Part shown: in pieces, positions 1-10,138 of the stretch | Layout: each line of letters begins with the position of its first letter | Position numbering within the stretch: the stretch's first letter is position 1 | NCBI GenBank assembly: GCA_008015235.1 | Contig: SSFF01000004.1 | Coordinates: forward strand, 248,001 to 312,000 | Direction: 5' to 3' | Length of the DNA: 64,000 nt | Source of the DNA: Rhodoferax sp. | GTDB lineage: Bacteria > Pseudomonadota > Gammaproteobacteria > Burkholderiales > Burkholderiaceae_C | Position numbers and translations under genes: made by a program | The notes under the pieces: generated by a model | Databases searched by the model: none | What the model saw: the letters and a program-made list of their open reading frames with translations, nothing else | What the model was told of the DNA's origin: nothing

Positions 1-616
1 TGCTGTAGATGTGCCACTGGTTCTGCTCCTGCGGCACGGCGTAGGCGATCTGGCCTTCGAGGTAGAAGTGTTCCTGGCCGCCGACTTCGAGCGTGCCGGT
101 GAGGGTGTGCGGCGCCCGTGCCAGCGCGGCGGCCGCATCACCGCGGCGCACCGTGACGGGTGGCAGCACGTAGTTCTTCTGCGCCAGTGCGTCCTGTACG
201 GTCAGCACGGCGGGCAGGGGGGTAATGTCGAGCTGCACCTTGCGGGCTGCGCGGCGTGCCTGCATCACACTGTTCGCCACCACCAGGCCGATGACCTGAC
301 CGATGTGCTGCACGGTGTCGATGGCAAACACGGGCTCGTCGCCTGCAAATGCGGCCAGCATGGGGTCGCCGGGAATGTCCTGGGAGAGCACCACACCGCG
401 TACGCCGGGCAGTGCCAGCGCCGCACGGGTATCGACCCCGCGCAGCCTGCCATGGGCCACGGTGGACAGGATGGGGGCGGCGAACAAGGTGCCGCGGATC
501 TCGGGCAGGTCGTCGATGTAGTGCACGGCACCGGCCACCTGGGCCAGCGCGCTTTCGTGCATGCGGGTGGTGCCAGCTGCCGGAGGAGCGCTGTGGACAG
601 TGGAGCTGTTTTTCAT
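1..616 (-). CDS. xdhB: xanthine dehydrogenase, molybdopterin-binding subunit (5' part only; runs off window start)
   Basis: Reverse translation from ATG at 616: MKNSSTVHSAPPAAGTTRMHESALAQVAGAVHYIDDLPEIRGTLFAAPILS...; ATGA overlap with the xdhA stop. Confidence 0.9.
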   Translation of the reverse strand, partial: MKNSSTVHSAPPAAGTTRMHESALAQVAGAVHYIDDLPEIRGTLFAAPILSTVAHGRLRGVDTRAALALPGVRGVVLSQDIPGDPMLAAFAGDEPVFAIDTVQHIGQVIGLVVANSVMQARRAARKVQLDITPLPAVLTVQDALAQKNYVLPPVTVRRGDAAAALARAPHTLTGTLEVGGQEHFYLEGQIAYAVPQEQNQWHIYS

Positions 617-2100
617 GCTGCTGCTCCTTGTGCCGTGAGCCGGCGCACGTCGATCTCTTGCTGGCCTTGCGTTTCGAGCCAGAAGCGTTGCAGCAGGTTG
701 CCCAGTACGGTGCGGCGGTAGTCGCCGGAGGCACGCATGTCGGAAATGGGGCTGAATTCGTTGCGCAAGGCTTGTTGTGCACGCTGGACGGTTTGCGCGT
801 TCCAGGGCTGGCCACGCAATGCAGCTTCCGTCTGCACGGCCCGTGCAGGCGTGGCGGCGACACCGCCTGCGCCAATGCTGGCGCGCTGCACCACGCCGTT
901 TGCAATGTGCAGGCTCACCACCAGGCACACGGCCGAAATGTCGTCCTCAAAGCGCTTGGAAATCTTGTAGGCCCTGGTGAACTCCGTGGTAGTGGGGCGT
1001 GGCACCTTGATCCAGGCCAGCACTTCACTGGGCTGCAATATGTTCTGGCGGTAGCCGGTATAGAGCTGCTCCAGCGGCAGTTCGCGGTGGTGGATTTGGT
1101 CTTTCTCCCAGTGCATGAGCACAATATTCGCGCCCAGCGCGATCAGCAGCGGCATGGAGTCGCCAATGGGCGAGCCGTTGGCGACGTTGCCGCCCAGGGT
1201 GCCGGCATTGCGCACCGGCTGCCCGGCAAAGCGGTGGGCAAAGTCGGCCAACTGGGGCCGGTCCGCCACCAAGGCAGCAAAGGCGTCGGTGAGAGTGACC
1301 GCTGCGCCAATGGCAATGTGGTGCGGGTACTGTTCCACCCGCTGCAGTTCGGCCACGCGGGTCAGGTCAATGATGTGGCCGAACTCCCGGTGCTGCTTGG
1401 TGATCCACAGCCCCACATCGGTGCATCCGGCCACCAGCTGGGCCAGTGGGTGTTGTGCGCGCGCCTGCAGCAGCGCAGCCAGGTTTTCGGGTGTTTTATA
1501 GGCCAAATCGGCATCCATCCCGCGTGGATATTGCGCAAGCAGCTCCAGTTTTGATAGCGTATCAGCCTCATCGACGGCCACCTTGGGCAACTTCTGCATG
1601 GCCTCGGCGGCGTCCAGAATCGGCCGGTAGCCGGTGCAGCGGCACAGGTTGCCCGACAGCGCCTGCGAGGCCTGTTCGCGTGATACCGCCTGGCCGTGCA
1701 CGGTGTGGTTCTGGTACAGGCCAAAGAGGCTCATCACAAAGCCGGGCGTGCAGAAACCGCACTGCGAGCCGTGGCACTCGGCCAGGGCCTGTTGAGCGGG
1801 ATGGAGTTTTCCATCCTGTTGCACCAAATCTTCTGTCGTCCACAGTGCCTTGCCATTGGCTGCGTGGGCTGGCTGGATGCAGCTGTTGACCGCGCGGTAC
1901 TGCAGCTTGCCGTCTTTCTCTTGCCCCAGCACCACGGTGCAGGCGCCGCAGTCGCCTTCACCACAGCCTTCCTTGGTGCCACAGCTGTGCAGGTCTTCGC
2001 GCAGTACTTCGAGCAGGGTGCGCTCGGGCGGCACGTTGTGCAACGTGAGGACTTCACCGCGTCGCAGGATTCGCAGGGGAGGATTTTTCATGGCGCTCAT
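613..2100 (-). CDS. xdhA: xanthine dehydrogenase small subunit (2Fe-2S + FAD domains)
   Basis: 495 aa; CGTKEGCGEGDCGACTVVLG, CGFCTPGFVMSL, NLCRCTGYRPI motifs. Confidence 0.95.
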   Translation of the reverse strand: MSAMKNPPLRILRRGEVLTLHNVPPERTLLEVLREDLHSCGTKEGCGEGDCGACTVVLGQEKDGKLQYRAVNSCIQPAHAANGKALWTTEDLVQQDGKLHPAQQALAECHGSQCGFCTPGFVMSLFGLYQNHTVHGQAVSREQASQALSGNLCRCTGYRPILDAAEAMQKLPKVAVDEADTLSKLELLAQYPRGMDADLAYKTPENLAALLQARAQHPLAQLVAGCTDVGLWITKQHREFGHIIDLTRVAELQRVEQYPHHIAIGAAVTLTDAFAALVADRPQLADFAHRFAGQPVRNAGTLGGNVANGSPIGDSMPLLIALGANIVLMHWEKDQIHHRELPLEQLYTGYRQNILQPSEVLAWIKVPRPTTTEFTRAYKISKRFEDDISAVCLVVSLHIANGVVQRASIGAGGVAATPARAVQTEAALRGQPWNAQTVQRAQQALRNEFSPISDMRASGDYRRTVLGNLLQRFWLETQGQQEIDVRRLTAQGAAA

Positions 2101-2171
2101 TACTCAAGGGTATGTCGTGATGCCCGTTTTGACCATACGCTTTAGCATATGGGATAAATCCATTCGACGGT

Positions 2172-3107
2172 ATGACAGACCTGACCCAATTCGACAAGAT
2201 AGACCTCCATTTGATAAGGGTCTTGCACACCGTGTTGACTGAGCGCAACGTATCGAGGGCCGCTGTCCGACTGGGAATGCACCAGCCGGCCGTGAGTGCT
2301 GCGCTCAAGCGCCTGCGTGACTACGCGGGCGACCCGCTTCTGGTGCGCAGCGGCTCCGGCATGGTGCCCACGGTGGCAGGTCTGCGCATGGTGGAGCCGG
2401 CTGCCAATATCCTGCGCGACGCCCAGCGCTTGTTTTCCGATGCCCGCGAGTTCTCGCCCAGCAACAGCCGTGCCGTGTTCCGCATTGCCGCCAGTGACTA
2501 CCTGGACCCTCAGTTCCTGCCGCGGCTGGTGCAAGAAGTGAAAGAACAAGCGCCGCTGTCGGAAATTGAAATCCACCCGCTCAATGCCGCCACCGACTAC
2601 CAGCAGCAATTGGCCCGGGGCGACGTGGACGTGGTGGTGGGCAACTGGCTGACCCCGCCGCTGGACCTGCACCTGGGCAAACTTTTTTCCGACGAAGTGG
2701 TGTGTCTGGTGGCCAACAAGCACCCGGCATTGCGCCGTGGCTGGGACGAGGCAGCCTGGCTGGAGGCGGACCACATTGCTCCAACTGCCACCCACCCCGG
2801 TGCCCGCGGCGTCATCGACGAGCACCTGACCAATCTGGGCCTGCGCCGCCACATCGTGGCGCGCTGCCCACACTTTGGCCTGATTCCGGGCATGGTGGCA
2901 TCGACCTTGCTTGTGTTGACCACCGGGCGCCAGTATTGCGAGCGATTTGTGGACCAGTTGCCGGTGCAGATCGTCCCGTGTCCGGTACAGTTCCCCCCTT
3001 TGGTGTATTACCAGCTGTGGCATGAGCGTTCGCACACGTCGGCATCGAGCCGCTGGTTGCGCGAGCGCATCAAGTCGGTAGCGGCCACTTTGAAAAACAA
3101 ACCCTAG
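2172..3107 (+). CDS. LysR-family transcriptional regulator, divergent from xdhAB
   Basis: N-terminal HTH (NVSRAAVRLGMHQPAVSAALKRLRDYAGDPLLVRSG). Confidence 0.9.
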   Translation: MTDLTQFDKIDLHLIRVLHTVLTERNVSRAAVRLGMHQPAVSAALKRLRDYAGDPLLVRSGSGMVPTVAGLRMVEPAANILRDAQRLFSDAREFSPSNSRAVFRIAASDYLDPQFLPRLVQEVKEQAPLSEIEIHPLNAATDYQQQLARGDVDVVVGNWLTPPLDLHLGKLFSDEVVCLVANKHPALRRGWDEAAWLEADHIAPTATHPGARGVIDEHLTNLGLRRHIVARCPHFGLIPGMVASTLLVLTTGRQYCERFVDQLPVQIVPCPVQFPPLVYYQLWHERSHTSASSRWLRERIKSVAATLKNKP

Positions 3108-3115
3108 ACATTCCC

Positions 3116-4663
3116 ATGTCCCATCCCCACCCGCGACTTCAACTCACCGGCATCACCAAGGCCTATCCCAGTGTGGTGGCCAACAGCGATGTCTCGCTGA
3201 CCGTGCAAGCGGGCGAAATCCATGCTGTGCTGGGTGAAAACGGTGCCGGCAAGTCCACGTTGATGAAAATCATCTATGGCTCGGTCAAGCCCGATGCCGG
3301 CGAGATGCGCATCAACGGCCAGCCCATCGTCATCCGCAACCCCAACGATGCCCGCGCCAACGGTATCAGCATGGTGTTCCAGCACTTCAACCTGTTCGAG
3401 ACCATGACCGTGGCCGAGAACGTGTGGCTGGGGCTCATGCGCACCAGTTTGGACCAGGTCAGCGCCGCGATTTTGGCCAAGGCCAATGAATACGGCCTGG
3501 ACATCGACCCGAACCGCCCGGTGCATACCCTCAGCGTGGGTGAGATGCAGCGCGTGGAAATCATCCGTGCCTTGCTGACGCGCCCCGAACTGCTGATCCT
3601 CGACGAGCCGACTTCGGTGCTGACACCGCAGGCGGTCGAGAAGCTGTTTGTGGTGCTAAAGCAGTTGGCCAGCGAAGGCTGCTCCATTTTGTACATCAGC
3701 CACAAGCTCGACGAAATCCGCGAACTCTGTACCGCCTGCACGGTGTTGCGTGGCGGCAAGGTGACTGGCGTTTGCAACCCGCAGCAGGAAAGCAACGCCT
3801 CGCTTTCGCGCCTGATGATAGGTGCCGAACCCCCGCAACTGGTGCACCGGCCGCAGACGCCCGGCGCACCGGTATTGCAGGTGAAGGGGCTGACGCTGGA
3901 AAAGGAAGACCAGTTTGGTGTCGACCTGAATGCGATTGGTTTCGAGGTGCGTGCCGGTGAAGTGGTAGGTATCGCTGGCGTTTCGGGCAATGGTCAGAAA
4001 GAATTGCTGTATGCCCTTTCCGGTGAAGACTGCCGTGCACCGGCGGACAGTGTGCAGATCGGCGCGACCGATGTAGCACGCTTGAATCCGGCACAGCGGC
4101 GTCGCCTGGGTTTGCACTTCGTGCCCGAAGAGCGCTTGGGTCGCGGTGCGGTGCCTACGTTGAGTCTGGCCCAGAACCTGCTGTTGACGCGCACCGAGTC
4201 CATTACCGCGCCAAAGTTCGCCGGGGGCTGGATCAAGGTGCGTGCACTGGAGGCACATGCCGCGCGGCTGATCCAGTCGTTCAATGTCAAGGCAGGCGGT
4301 CCGCAGTCGGCAGCCAAATCCTTGTCCGGTGGCAATCTGCAGAAATTCATTGTCGGGCGCGAGATCGACGCGAAGCCCAGCCTGTTCATCGTGTCGCAGC
4401 CGACCTGGGGGGTCGATGTAGGCGCTGCGGCCCAGATTCGCGGTGAAATTCTGGCCTTGCGCGATGCCGGTTGTGCCGTGCTGGTGGTGAGCGAGGAACT
4501 CGATGAGTTGTTTGAAATCAGTGACCGCATGCATGTGATTGCAGGTGGGCGACTGTCGCCTTCGCTGCCCATAGGAGAAGCCACAGTGGAAAAAATCGGT
4601 ATCTGGATGAGTGGCTTGTGGGATGGGGCCAAGACCAACGCGGCGGAGGTGGCGCATGCTTAA
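3116..4663 (+). CDS. ABC transporter ATP-binding protein (tandem NBDs, nucleoside/sugar type)
   Basis: GENGAGKST Walker A, LLILDEPTSVL Walker B, second half LSGGNLQKFIVGRE. Confidence 0.93.
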   Translation: MSHPHPRLQLTGITKAYPSVVANSDVSLTVQAGEIHAVLGENGAGKSTLMKIIYGSVKPDAGEMRINGQPIVIRNPNDARANGISMVFQHFNLFETMTVAENVWLGLMRTSLDQVSAAILAKANEYGLDIDPNRPVHTLSVGEMQRVEIIRALLTRPELLILDEPTSVLTPQAVEKLFVVLKQLASEGCSILYISHKLDEIRELCTACTVLRGGKVTGVCNPQQESNASLSRLMIGAEPPQLVHRPQTPGAPVLQVKGLTLEKEDQFGVDLNAIGFEVRAGEVVGIAGVSGNGQKELLYALSGEDCRAPADSVQIGATDVARLNPAQRRRLGLHFVPEERLGRGAVPTLSLAQNLLLTRTESITAPKFAGGWIKVRALEAHAARLIQSFNVKAGGPQSAAKSLSGGNLQKFIVGREIDAKPSLFIVSQPTWGVDVGAAAQIRGEILALRDAGCAVLVVSEELDELFEISDRMHVIAGGRLSPSLPIGEATVEKIGIWMSGLWDGAKTNAAEVAHA

Positions 4664-5714
4664 GCTGGAAACACGTCCCCAGCCCTCCAGTTTCTGGAGT
4701 TACGCCTCACCGGTGCTGGCACTGCTGTTGACGGTCGTCATCGGCATCCTCCTCTTCGCCGCCTTGGGCAAGGACCCGGTGCGCGGCTTGCAGGTCTTTT
4801 TCTGGGAGCCCATCAAGTCTGGCTATGCCCTGAGCGAGCTGGTGGTCAAGGCCACGCCATTGCTGCTGATTGCCCTGGGGCTGGCTGTGTGCTTTCGCTC
4901 CAATGTGTGGAACATTGGTGCCGAAGGGCAGTACATCATGGGTGCCATAGCCGCCAGCGGCGTAGCGTTGATGGCATCGCCTTCGACAGGGGGCTGGATT
5001 GTGTTGGCCATCCTGTTGGCTGGCGTGCTCGGTGGCATGGTCTGGTCGGGTCTGACAGCCCTGTTGCGCGACAAGTTCAACGCCAACGAGATTCTGGTGA
5101 GTCTGATGCTGGTCTATGTGGCCGTGCAGGTGCTGCAGTTTCTGGTGTTCGGTCCCTGGAAAGACCCCCATGGCTACAACTTTCCACAGACCAAGACTTT
5201 CGATGCCATTACCCGCATCCCACGTCTGATGGACGGCTCGCGCCTTAATATCGGGGTGCTGCTTGCGCTGCTGGGCGTGGCCGGTTTCTGGGTGTTCCTG
5301 TTCCGTACCCGTGCTGGTTTTGCGTTGCAGGTGGGGGGGCTGGCACCGCAGGCGTCCCGCTATGCCGGTTTCTCTTCCCGTAAGGCGCTGTGGACGGCCT
5401 TGCTGGTGTCCGGGGCGATGGCTGGACTGGCAGGTGCTTTGGAAGTGGCCGGTCCCATTGGCCAGCTGACTCCGTATGTGCCCGCTGGGTATGGTTTTGC
5501 CGCCATCATCGTGGCTTTTGTTGGCCGTCTGCACCCGGTGGGTATGGTGTTTTCGGCGGTGCTGATGAGCATGTTCTACATCGGTGGTGAGCTGGCCCAG
5601 TCGCGTCTGGGTCTGCCCAAGTCGCTCACGGGCGTGTTCCAGGGCTTGCTGTTGTTCAGCCTGCTGGCATGCGACACCCTGGTCAATTACCGCCTGCGCT
5701 GGAAGCGCGCCTGA
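4656..5714 (+). CDS. ABC transporter permease (BPL/BMP nucleoside type)
   Basis: Multi-TM protein; internal start MLKLETRPQ preferred over 4611; operon context. Confidence 0.88.
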   Translation: MLKLETRPQPSSFWSYASPVLALLLTVVIGILLFAALGKDPVRGLQVFFWEPIKSGYALSELVVKATPLLLIALGLAVCFRSNVWNIGAEGQYIMGAIAASGVALMASPSTGGWIVLAILLAGVLGGMVWSGLTALLRDKFNANEILVSLMLVYVAVQVLQFLVFGPWKDPHGYNFPQTKTFDAITRIPRLMDGSRLNIGVLLALLGVAGFWVFLFRTRAGFALQVGGLAPQASRYAGFSSRKALWTALLVSGAMAGLAGALEVAGPIGQLTPYVPAGYGFAAIIVAFVGRLHPVGMVFSAVLMSMFYIGGELAQSRLGLPKSLTGVFQGLLLFSLLACDTLVNYRLRWKRA

Positions 5715-5726
5715 GGAGATCGGAAT

Positions 5727-6647
5727 ATGGAATCGTATGCTTTGCTGATTGCCGCCACACTCAACGCCGGCACAGTGTTGGCGATAGCGGCGCTGGGCCT
5801 GTTGATTAACGAGAAGGCCGGGGTCGTCAACCTGGGGGCTGAGGGCATGATGCTGTGCGCCGCCATTGCCGGATTCGCTACCGTGGTGCACACCGGCAGT
5901 GATGTGCTCGGTTTTGGTGCCGGCATGGTGGTGGGTGCGTTGATGGCGGCCATTTTCGGAGGGCTGGTGATTTGGCTGAATACCAACCAGTACGCGACCG
6001 GGTTGGCTTTGAGTCTGTTCGGTGCAGGATTTTCGGCATTTGCCGGAATTGCCTACGTGCAGGAAAAGATTCCGGAGCGCGAGAGCTTTGCTGTCCCGTT
6101 CCTGGCGGATATCCCCTTGGTTGGCCCGGCCTTGTTCAAACACCACCCGTTGGTGTACCTCACGGTGTTTTTCGCCATCGGGCTGATCTGGTTTCTTTAC
6201 AAGACACGTTCTGGTCTGATCCTGCGCAGCGTCGGTGAAAGCCCTGAATCGGCCCATGGTCTGGGCTACCCGGTGCGCAAGATCCGGTTGGGCGCTGTGA
6301 TGGCGGGTGGTGCACTGTGCGGGCTGGCGGGCGCGTACATATCGGTGATCTACACGCCTTTGTGGGTTGAGGGCATTGTGGCGGGCAAGGGCTGGATTGC
6401 TTTGGCACTGACCACGTTTGCCACCTGGCGACCGGCACGGGTATTGCTTGGTGCCTACTTGTTTGGTGGCGTGACCATGCTGCAGTTCCATCTGCAGGGC
6501 GCGGGTGTCGAGTTGCCCAGCCAGTTCCTGAGCATGCTGCCTTACCTTGCCACGATTGTGGTTCTGGCTTTGATCTCGCGCAATCCACGCTGGATTCGTA
6601 TTAATATGCCAGCTGCAATTGGGAAGCCCTTTTATCCTGGTTCTTGA
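5727..6647 (+). CDS. ABC transporter permease (nucleoside type)
   Basis: Multi-TM, NEKAGVVNLGAEGMML signature. Confidence 0.9.
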   Translation: MESYALLIAATLNAGTVLAIAALGLLINEKAGVVNLGAEGMMLCAAIAGFATVVHTGSDVLGFGAGMVVGALMAAIFGGLVIWLNTNQYATGLALSLFGAGFSAFAGIAYVQEKIPERESFAVPFLADIPLVGPALFKHHPLVYLTVFFAIGLIWFLYKTRSGLILRSVGESPESAHGLGYPVRKIRLGAVMAGGALCGLAGAYISVIYTPLWVEGIVAGKGWIALALTTFATWRPARVLLGAYLFGGVTMLQFHLQGAGVELPSQFLSMLPYLATIVVLALISRNPRWIRINMPAAIGKPFYPGS

Positions 6648-6684
6648 ACCAGTTCATTCCATTTTTTAACAGTGAGGATTTGAC

Positions 6685-7836
6685 ATGACAGACATGCAGA
6701 AGCGTTCTCTTCTCAAGCTGGCCGCCGTGGCCGCTGCCGCCAGCGCGGCTTTGGTTGGGTGTGGCAAGAAGGAAGAGCCCGTCGCAGCTCCAGCACCGGC
6801 TCCTGTTGCTTCGGCACCTGCCAAGCCCGAGCCCCTGAAGATCGCGTTTGCCTATGTCGGTCCTGTGGGTGACGGTGGCTGGACGTTCGCGCACGACAAT
6901 GGCCGCAAGGCACTGGAGAAGGAGTTGGGCGACAAGATCGTCACCAGCTTCGTGGAAAACGTGCCCGAATCGGCCGACGCCGAGCGTGTGATCCGCGACA
7001 TGGCCGGGCAGGGCAACAAGCTCATTTTCGGTACTACATTCGGTTACATGGAGCCCATGCTGAAGGTTGCTGCTGACAATCCCAACGTGAACTTCCAGCA
7101 CGCCGCCGGCTACAAGACAGCCGCCAACATGAGCACCTACGACAGCCGTACCTACGAGGGTGCGTACATGGCGGGTGTCATCGCCGGCAAGATGACCAAG
7201 TCCAACACCCTGGGTGTGGTGGCCTCGGTGCCGATTCCTGAAGTGATCCGCAACATCAACAGCTTCACCCTGGGCGCCCAAAGCAGCAACCCCAAGGTCA
7301 AGACCAAGGTGGTATGGGTCAATGAGTGGTTCAATCCTCCCAAGGAAACCGAAGCCGCGACCAGCCTGATCAATGGTGGTGCCGACGTGTTGTTCCAGAA
7401 CACCGACTCTCCGGCAGTGCTCAAGACTGCGCAGGACAAGGGCAAGCGCGCCTTCGGTTGGGACTCTGACATGACCGCCTATGGTCCCAAGGCCCACTTG
7501 GCATCCGCCATCATCAATTGGGGCCCTTACTACATCAAGGCCACCAAGGACGTGCTGGAAGGCAAGAAAGAATCGACCCAGACCTGGTGGGGTGTGAAGG
7601 AAGGTGCGATTGATATCGTGTCCATCGCCGAAGACGTACCTGCTGAAACCAAGGCCAAAGTGGAAGAAGTCAAGGCCGGCTTGAAAGACGGCAGTTTTGT
7701 CATCTGGAAAGGCCCCATTGTCGACAACACCGGCAAGGAGCAGCTCAAGAAGGACGAAGTGGCCGATGACAAGCTCCTCGGTGGGCTGAACTTCTACGTC
7801 AAGGGCGTGGAAGGCAAGATTCCCGGAGCCAAGTAA
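6685..7836 (+). CDS. BMP-family substrate-binding lipoprotein
   Basis: Lipoprotein signal ...AALVGCGKKEE; BMP-like fold sequence GPVGDGGWTFAHDNGRKALEKELG. Confidence 0.92.
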   Translation: MTDMQKRSLLKLAAVAAAASAALVGCGKKEEPVAAPAPAPVASAPAKPEPLKIAFAYVGPVGDGGWTFAHDNGRKALEKELGDKIVTSFVENVPESADAERVIRDMAGQGNKLIFGTTFGYMEPMLKVAADNPNVNFQHAAGYKTAANMSTYDSRTYEGAYMAGVIAGKMTKSNTLGVVASVPIPEVIRNINSFTLGAQSSNPKVKTKVVWVNEWFNPPKETEAATSLINGGADVLFQNTDSPAVLKTAQDKGKRAFGWDSDMTAYGPKAHLASAIINWGPYYIKATKDVLEGKKESTQTWWGVKEGAIDIVSIAEDVPAETKAKVEEVKAGLKDGSFVIWKGPIVDNTGKEQLKKDEVADDKLLGGLNFYVKGVEGKIPGAK

Positions 7837-7853
7837 GCCCCTGCGCGCATCCC

Positions 7854-7879
7854 AAGGCCGCTAGCAAGCGGCCTTTTTT
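7854..7879 (+). terminator. Rho-independent terminator after BMP lipoprotein
   Basis: AAGGCCGCTAGCAAGCGGCCTTTTTT. Confidence 0.85.
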
Positions 7880-7891
7880 CTGGAGTATTTC

Positions 7892-8935
7892 ATGCTGTAC
7901 CGCACCATTGACCCCGACAGTCTTCCGGAGCTGCTGTGCAAGATGCCCAAGGCGGAGTTGCACATGCACATTGAAGGTTCGCTGGAGCCGGAGTTGATGT
8001 TTGCCCTTGCTGAGCGCAATGGCGTGGCCATGAAATACCCCTCCGTTGAGGCACTACGCAGTGCCTACGAGTTCGACAACCTGCAGAGCTTTCTGGACAT
8101 TTACCACGAAGGCACGCTGGTGCTCAAGACCGAGCAGGACTTCTACGACATGACCTGTGCCTACCTGGCGCGGGCGCAGGCCGACAATGTGCTGCACACG
8201 GAGATTTTTTTCGATACCCAAACGCACACCGGGCATGGGCTCAGTGCGCAAACGGTAGTCGATGGCCTGTACCGCGCCTGCCAGGATGCCCCGGAAAAGT
8301 ACGGCATCACGGCCTCGTTGGTTTTGTGTTTCCTGCGCCATCTGAGCGAAGAGGAAGCCTTTGCCTGTTTGGAAGAAGTTTTGCCATTCCGCGAAAAGAT
8401 CGTGGGCATTGGCCTTGCTTCCAGCGAAGTCGGGCATCCGCCGGAGAAGTTTGCCCGGGTGTTTGCGCGTGCACGTGAATTGGGTTTCCGCTTGGTGGCC
8501 CATGCGGGTGAAGAAGCTGGTCCCGACTACATCTACAGTGCATTGGACATATTGAAGGTAGAGCGCATCGACCATGGAGTGCAGGCGATGCGCGATCCCG
8601 AGCTCATCAAACGGCTGGCGCATGAGCGTATACCCTTGACGGTGTGTCCCTTGTCGAACCTGAAGCTGAAAGTGTTTTCCGACCTGCAGCAGCACTGCCT
8701 GAAGGATTTGCTCGATGCGGGGGTGGTTGCAACGGTGAACTCGGACGATCCTGCCTACTTTGGCGGCTATATCAATACCAATTTCACACAGACTTTTGCT
8801 GCACTGGGCATGAATGCCACTCATGCCTACCAGCTTGCACGCAACAGCTTCGATGCCAGTTTCATCGATGTCTCGCAGAAGAGACGATATATTGAGAAAT
8901 TGGATGCGGTGTTTGAGTCCTTTTACCGACCTTGA
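7892..8935 (+). CDS. add: adenosine deaminase
   Basis: 347 aa; KAELHMHIEGSLEPEL, HAGEEAGP, TVNSDDPAYFGGY motifs. Confidence 0.93.
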   Translation: MLYRTIDPDSLPELLCKMPKAELHMHIEGSLEPELMFALAERNGVAMKYPSVEALRSAYEFDNLQSFLDIYHEGTLVLKTEQDFYDMTCAYLARAQADNVLHTEIFFDTQTHTGHGLSAQTVVDGLYRACQDAPEKYGITASLVLCFLRHLSEEEAFACLEEVLPFREKIVGIGLASSEVGHPPEKFARVFARARELGFRLVAHAGEEAGPDYIYSALDILKVERIDHGVQAMRDPELIKRLAHERIPLTVCPLSNLKLKVFSDLQQHCLKDLLDAGVVATVNSDDPAYFGGYINTNFTQTFAALGMNATHAYQLARNSFDASFIDVSQKRRYIEKLDAVFESFYRP

Positions 8936-9006
8936 GGGGGGCTTTGGCCACCCCCTTTGACCGTGCATGTCAAACAGTCAGTTCGTACTCATAAACAGGA
9001 GAAAAA

Positions 9007-9399
9007 ATGCCACAGGACGTTGGAACGCAGGGGAGTAAATTGCTGATCGTCGATGACAGCAAGGTTTCGCGACTGCGAATACGCGCTTTTTTTGCGCTCC
9101 ACTGCCCATCATGGGAAGTGAAAGAAGCTTCAACTGGTGACGAAGCGATCACAATGAGTCAGGAGTTTCGGCCTGATTTTGTGACAATGGATGTGAATAT
9201 GCCTGGTATGAGTGGATTTGAGGCCGCGCCTCAAATCATTGCAGGCAATCAACGGGTGCGTGTGGTCATTTTGACAGCCAATATCCAGGAAAGCAGCAGA
9301 CAAATGGCAGCTTCATTGAATCTCAGCTTTGTTGCGAAGCCTGCGACCGAGGCGTCCCTGCAGCAGGCGCTGGACTTTTTGCTGGCGGGGCGCCCATGA
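9007..9399 (+). CDS. response regulator receiver (CheY-like)
   Basis: LLIVDDSKVSRLRIR, DFVTMDVNMPGMSG. Confidence 0.9.
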   Translation: MPQDVGTQGSKLLIVDDSKVSRLRIRAFFALHCPSWEVKEASTGDEAITMSQEFRPDFVTMDVNMPGMSGFEAAPQIIAGNQRVRVVILTANIQESSRQMAASLNLSFVAKPATEASLQQALDFLLAGRP

Positions 9400-10019
9400 T
9401 GACGCTCAATGAGCTGGAGCAGGATGCTCTTGGCGAAATATTCAATATCGGAGTCGGTCTGGCAGCCGATGTGCTGAGCCAAATGGTCAGTGAAACGGTG
9501 CATCTGTCCGTTCCAGTGGTTGAAATGGTGAGTCACGAGCAGGCTACCGGGTACTACTTGAATCGGGTCCAAAGGCCTTTGTGTGCCATTCGCCAGACCT
9601 ATGTAGGCGAGGTAACCACGGAGGCGATCCTCATGTTCCCGGAGGAGAACAGCCTGGAGCTCGTGCGAGCGATGGTGGGGAATGATGTTCCGGTGGAAGA
9701 ATTGCCCGACATGGAGCGGGATGCCATGGCGGAAATTGGCAACATTATTCTGAACGCGGTGATTTCCAGCATGTCCACCACTTTGGGATTGGCTTTTGAT
9801 GGCTCCTTGCCTGAAGTGAGCATCATTGATGCAGAGGCAATATTCAGTGACGCCATGGGGCGTTACGAGGGGGGTGGCGGGCCATCTACCGTGCTGGCAC
9901 TGACCATCGATTTCGAATTGGCCGCTCGCCAAGTCAATGGTTATCTGGCGTTTTTGCTGGATATTCCTTCCAGTGAAAAGTTGCAGTCTCACATTGCACA
10001 GTACATTGCTGGAACTTGA
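9396..10019 (+). CDS. CheC/CheX-like chemotaxis phosphatase family protein
   Basis: LNELEQDALGEIFNIGVGLAADVLSQM and DMERDAMAEIGNIILNAVISSM; ATGA-type overlap with receiver gene. Confidence 0.8.
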   Translation: MMTLNELEQDALGEIFNIGVGLAADVLSQMVSETVHLSVPVVEMVSHEQATGYYLNRVQRPLCAIRQTYVGEVTTEAILMFPEENSLELVRAMVGNDVPVEELPDMERDAMAEIGNIILNAVISSMSTTLGLAFDGSLPEVSIIDAEAIFSDAMGRYEGGGGPSTVLALTIDFELAARQVNGYLAFLLDIPSSEKLQSHIAQYIAGT

Positions 10020-10138
10020 ATGTCTGGGTGGGCGTTCGGCACCGAGGCAGTGGCGCGCATCTGCATGTGTTACCACTGATATTGGCTATTTGAATGTCAG
10101 TATGTCCGGTGCGCGAAGATGCATTTAAAGTCCACGGA

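Noticed and set aside
4707-6491. 594-aa minus-strand ORF
   Set aside because: Antisense to two convincing ABC permease genes; His/Gln-rich shadow.
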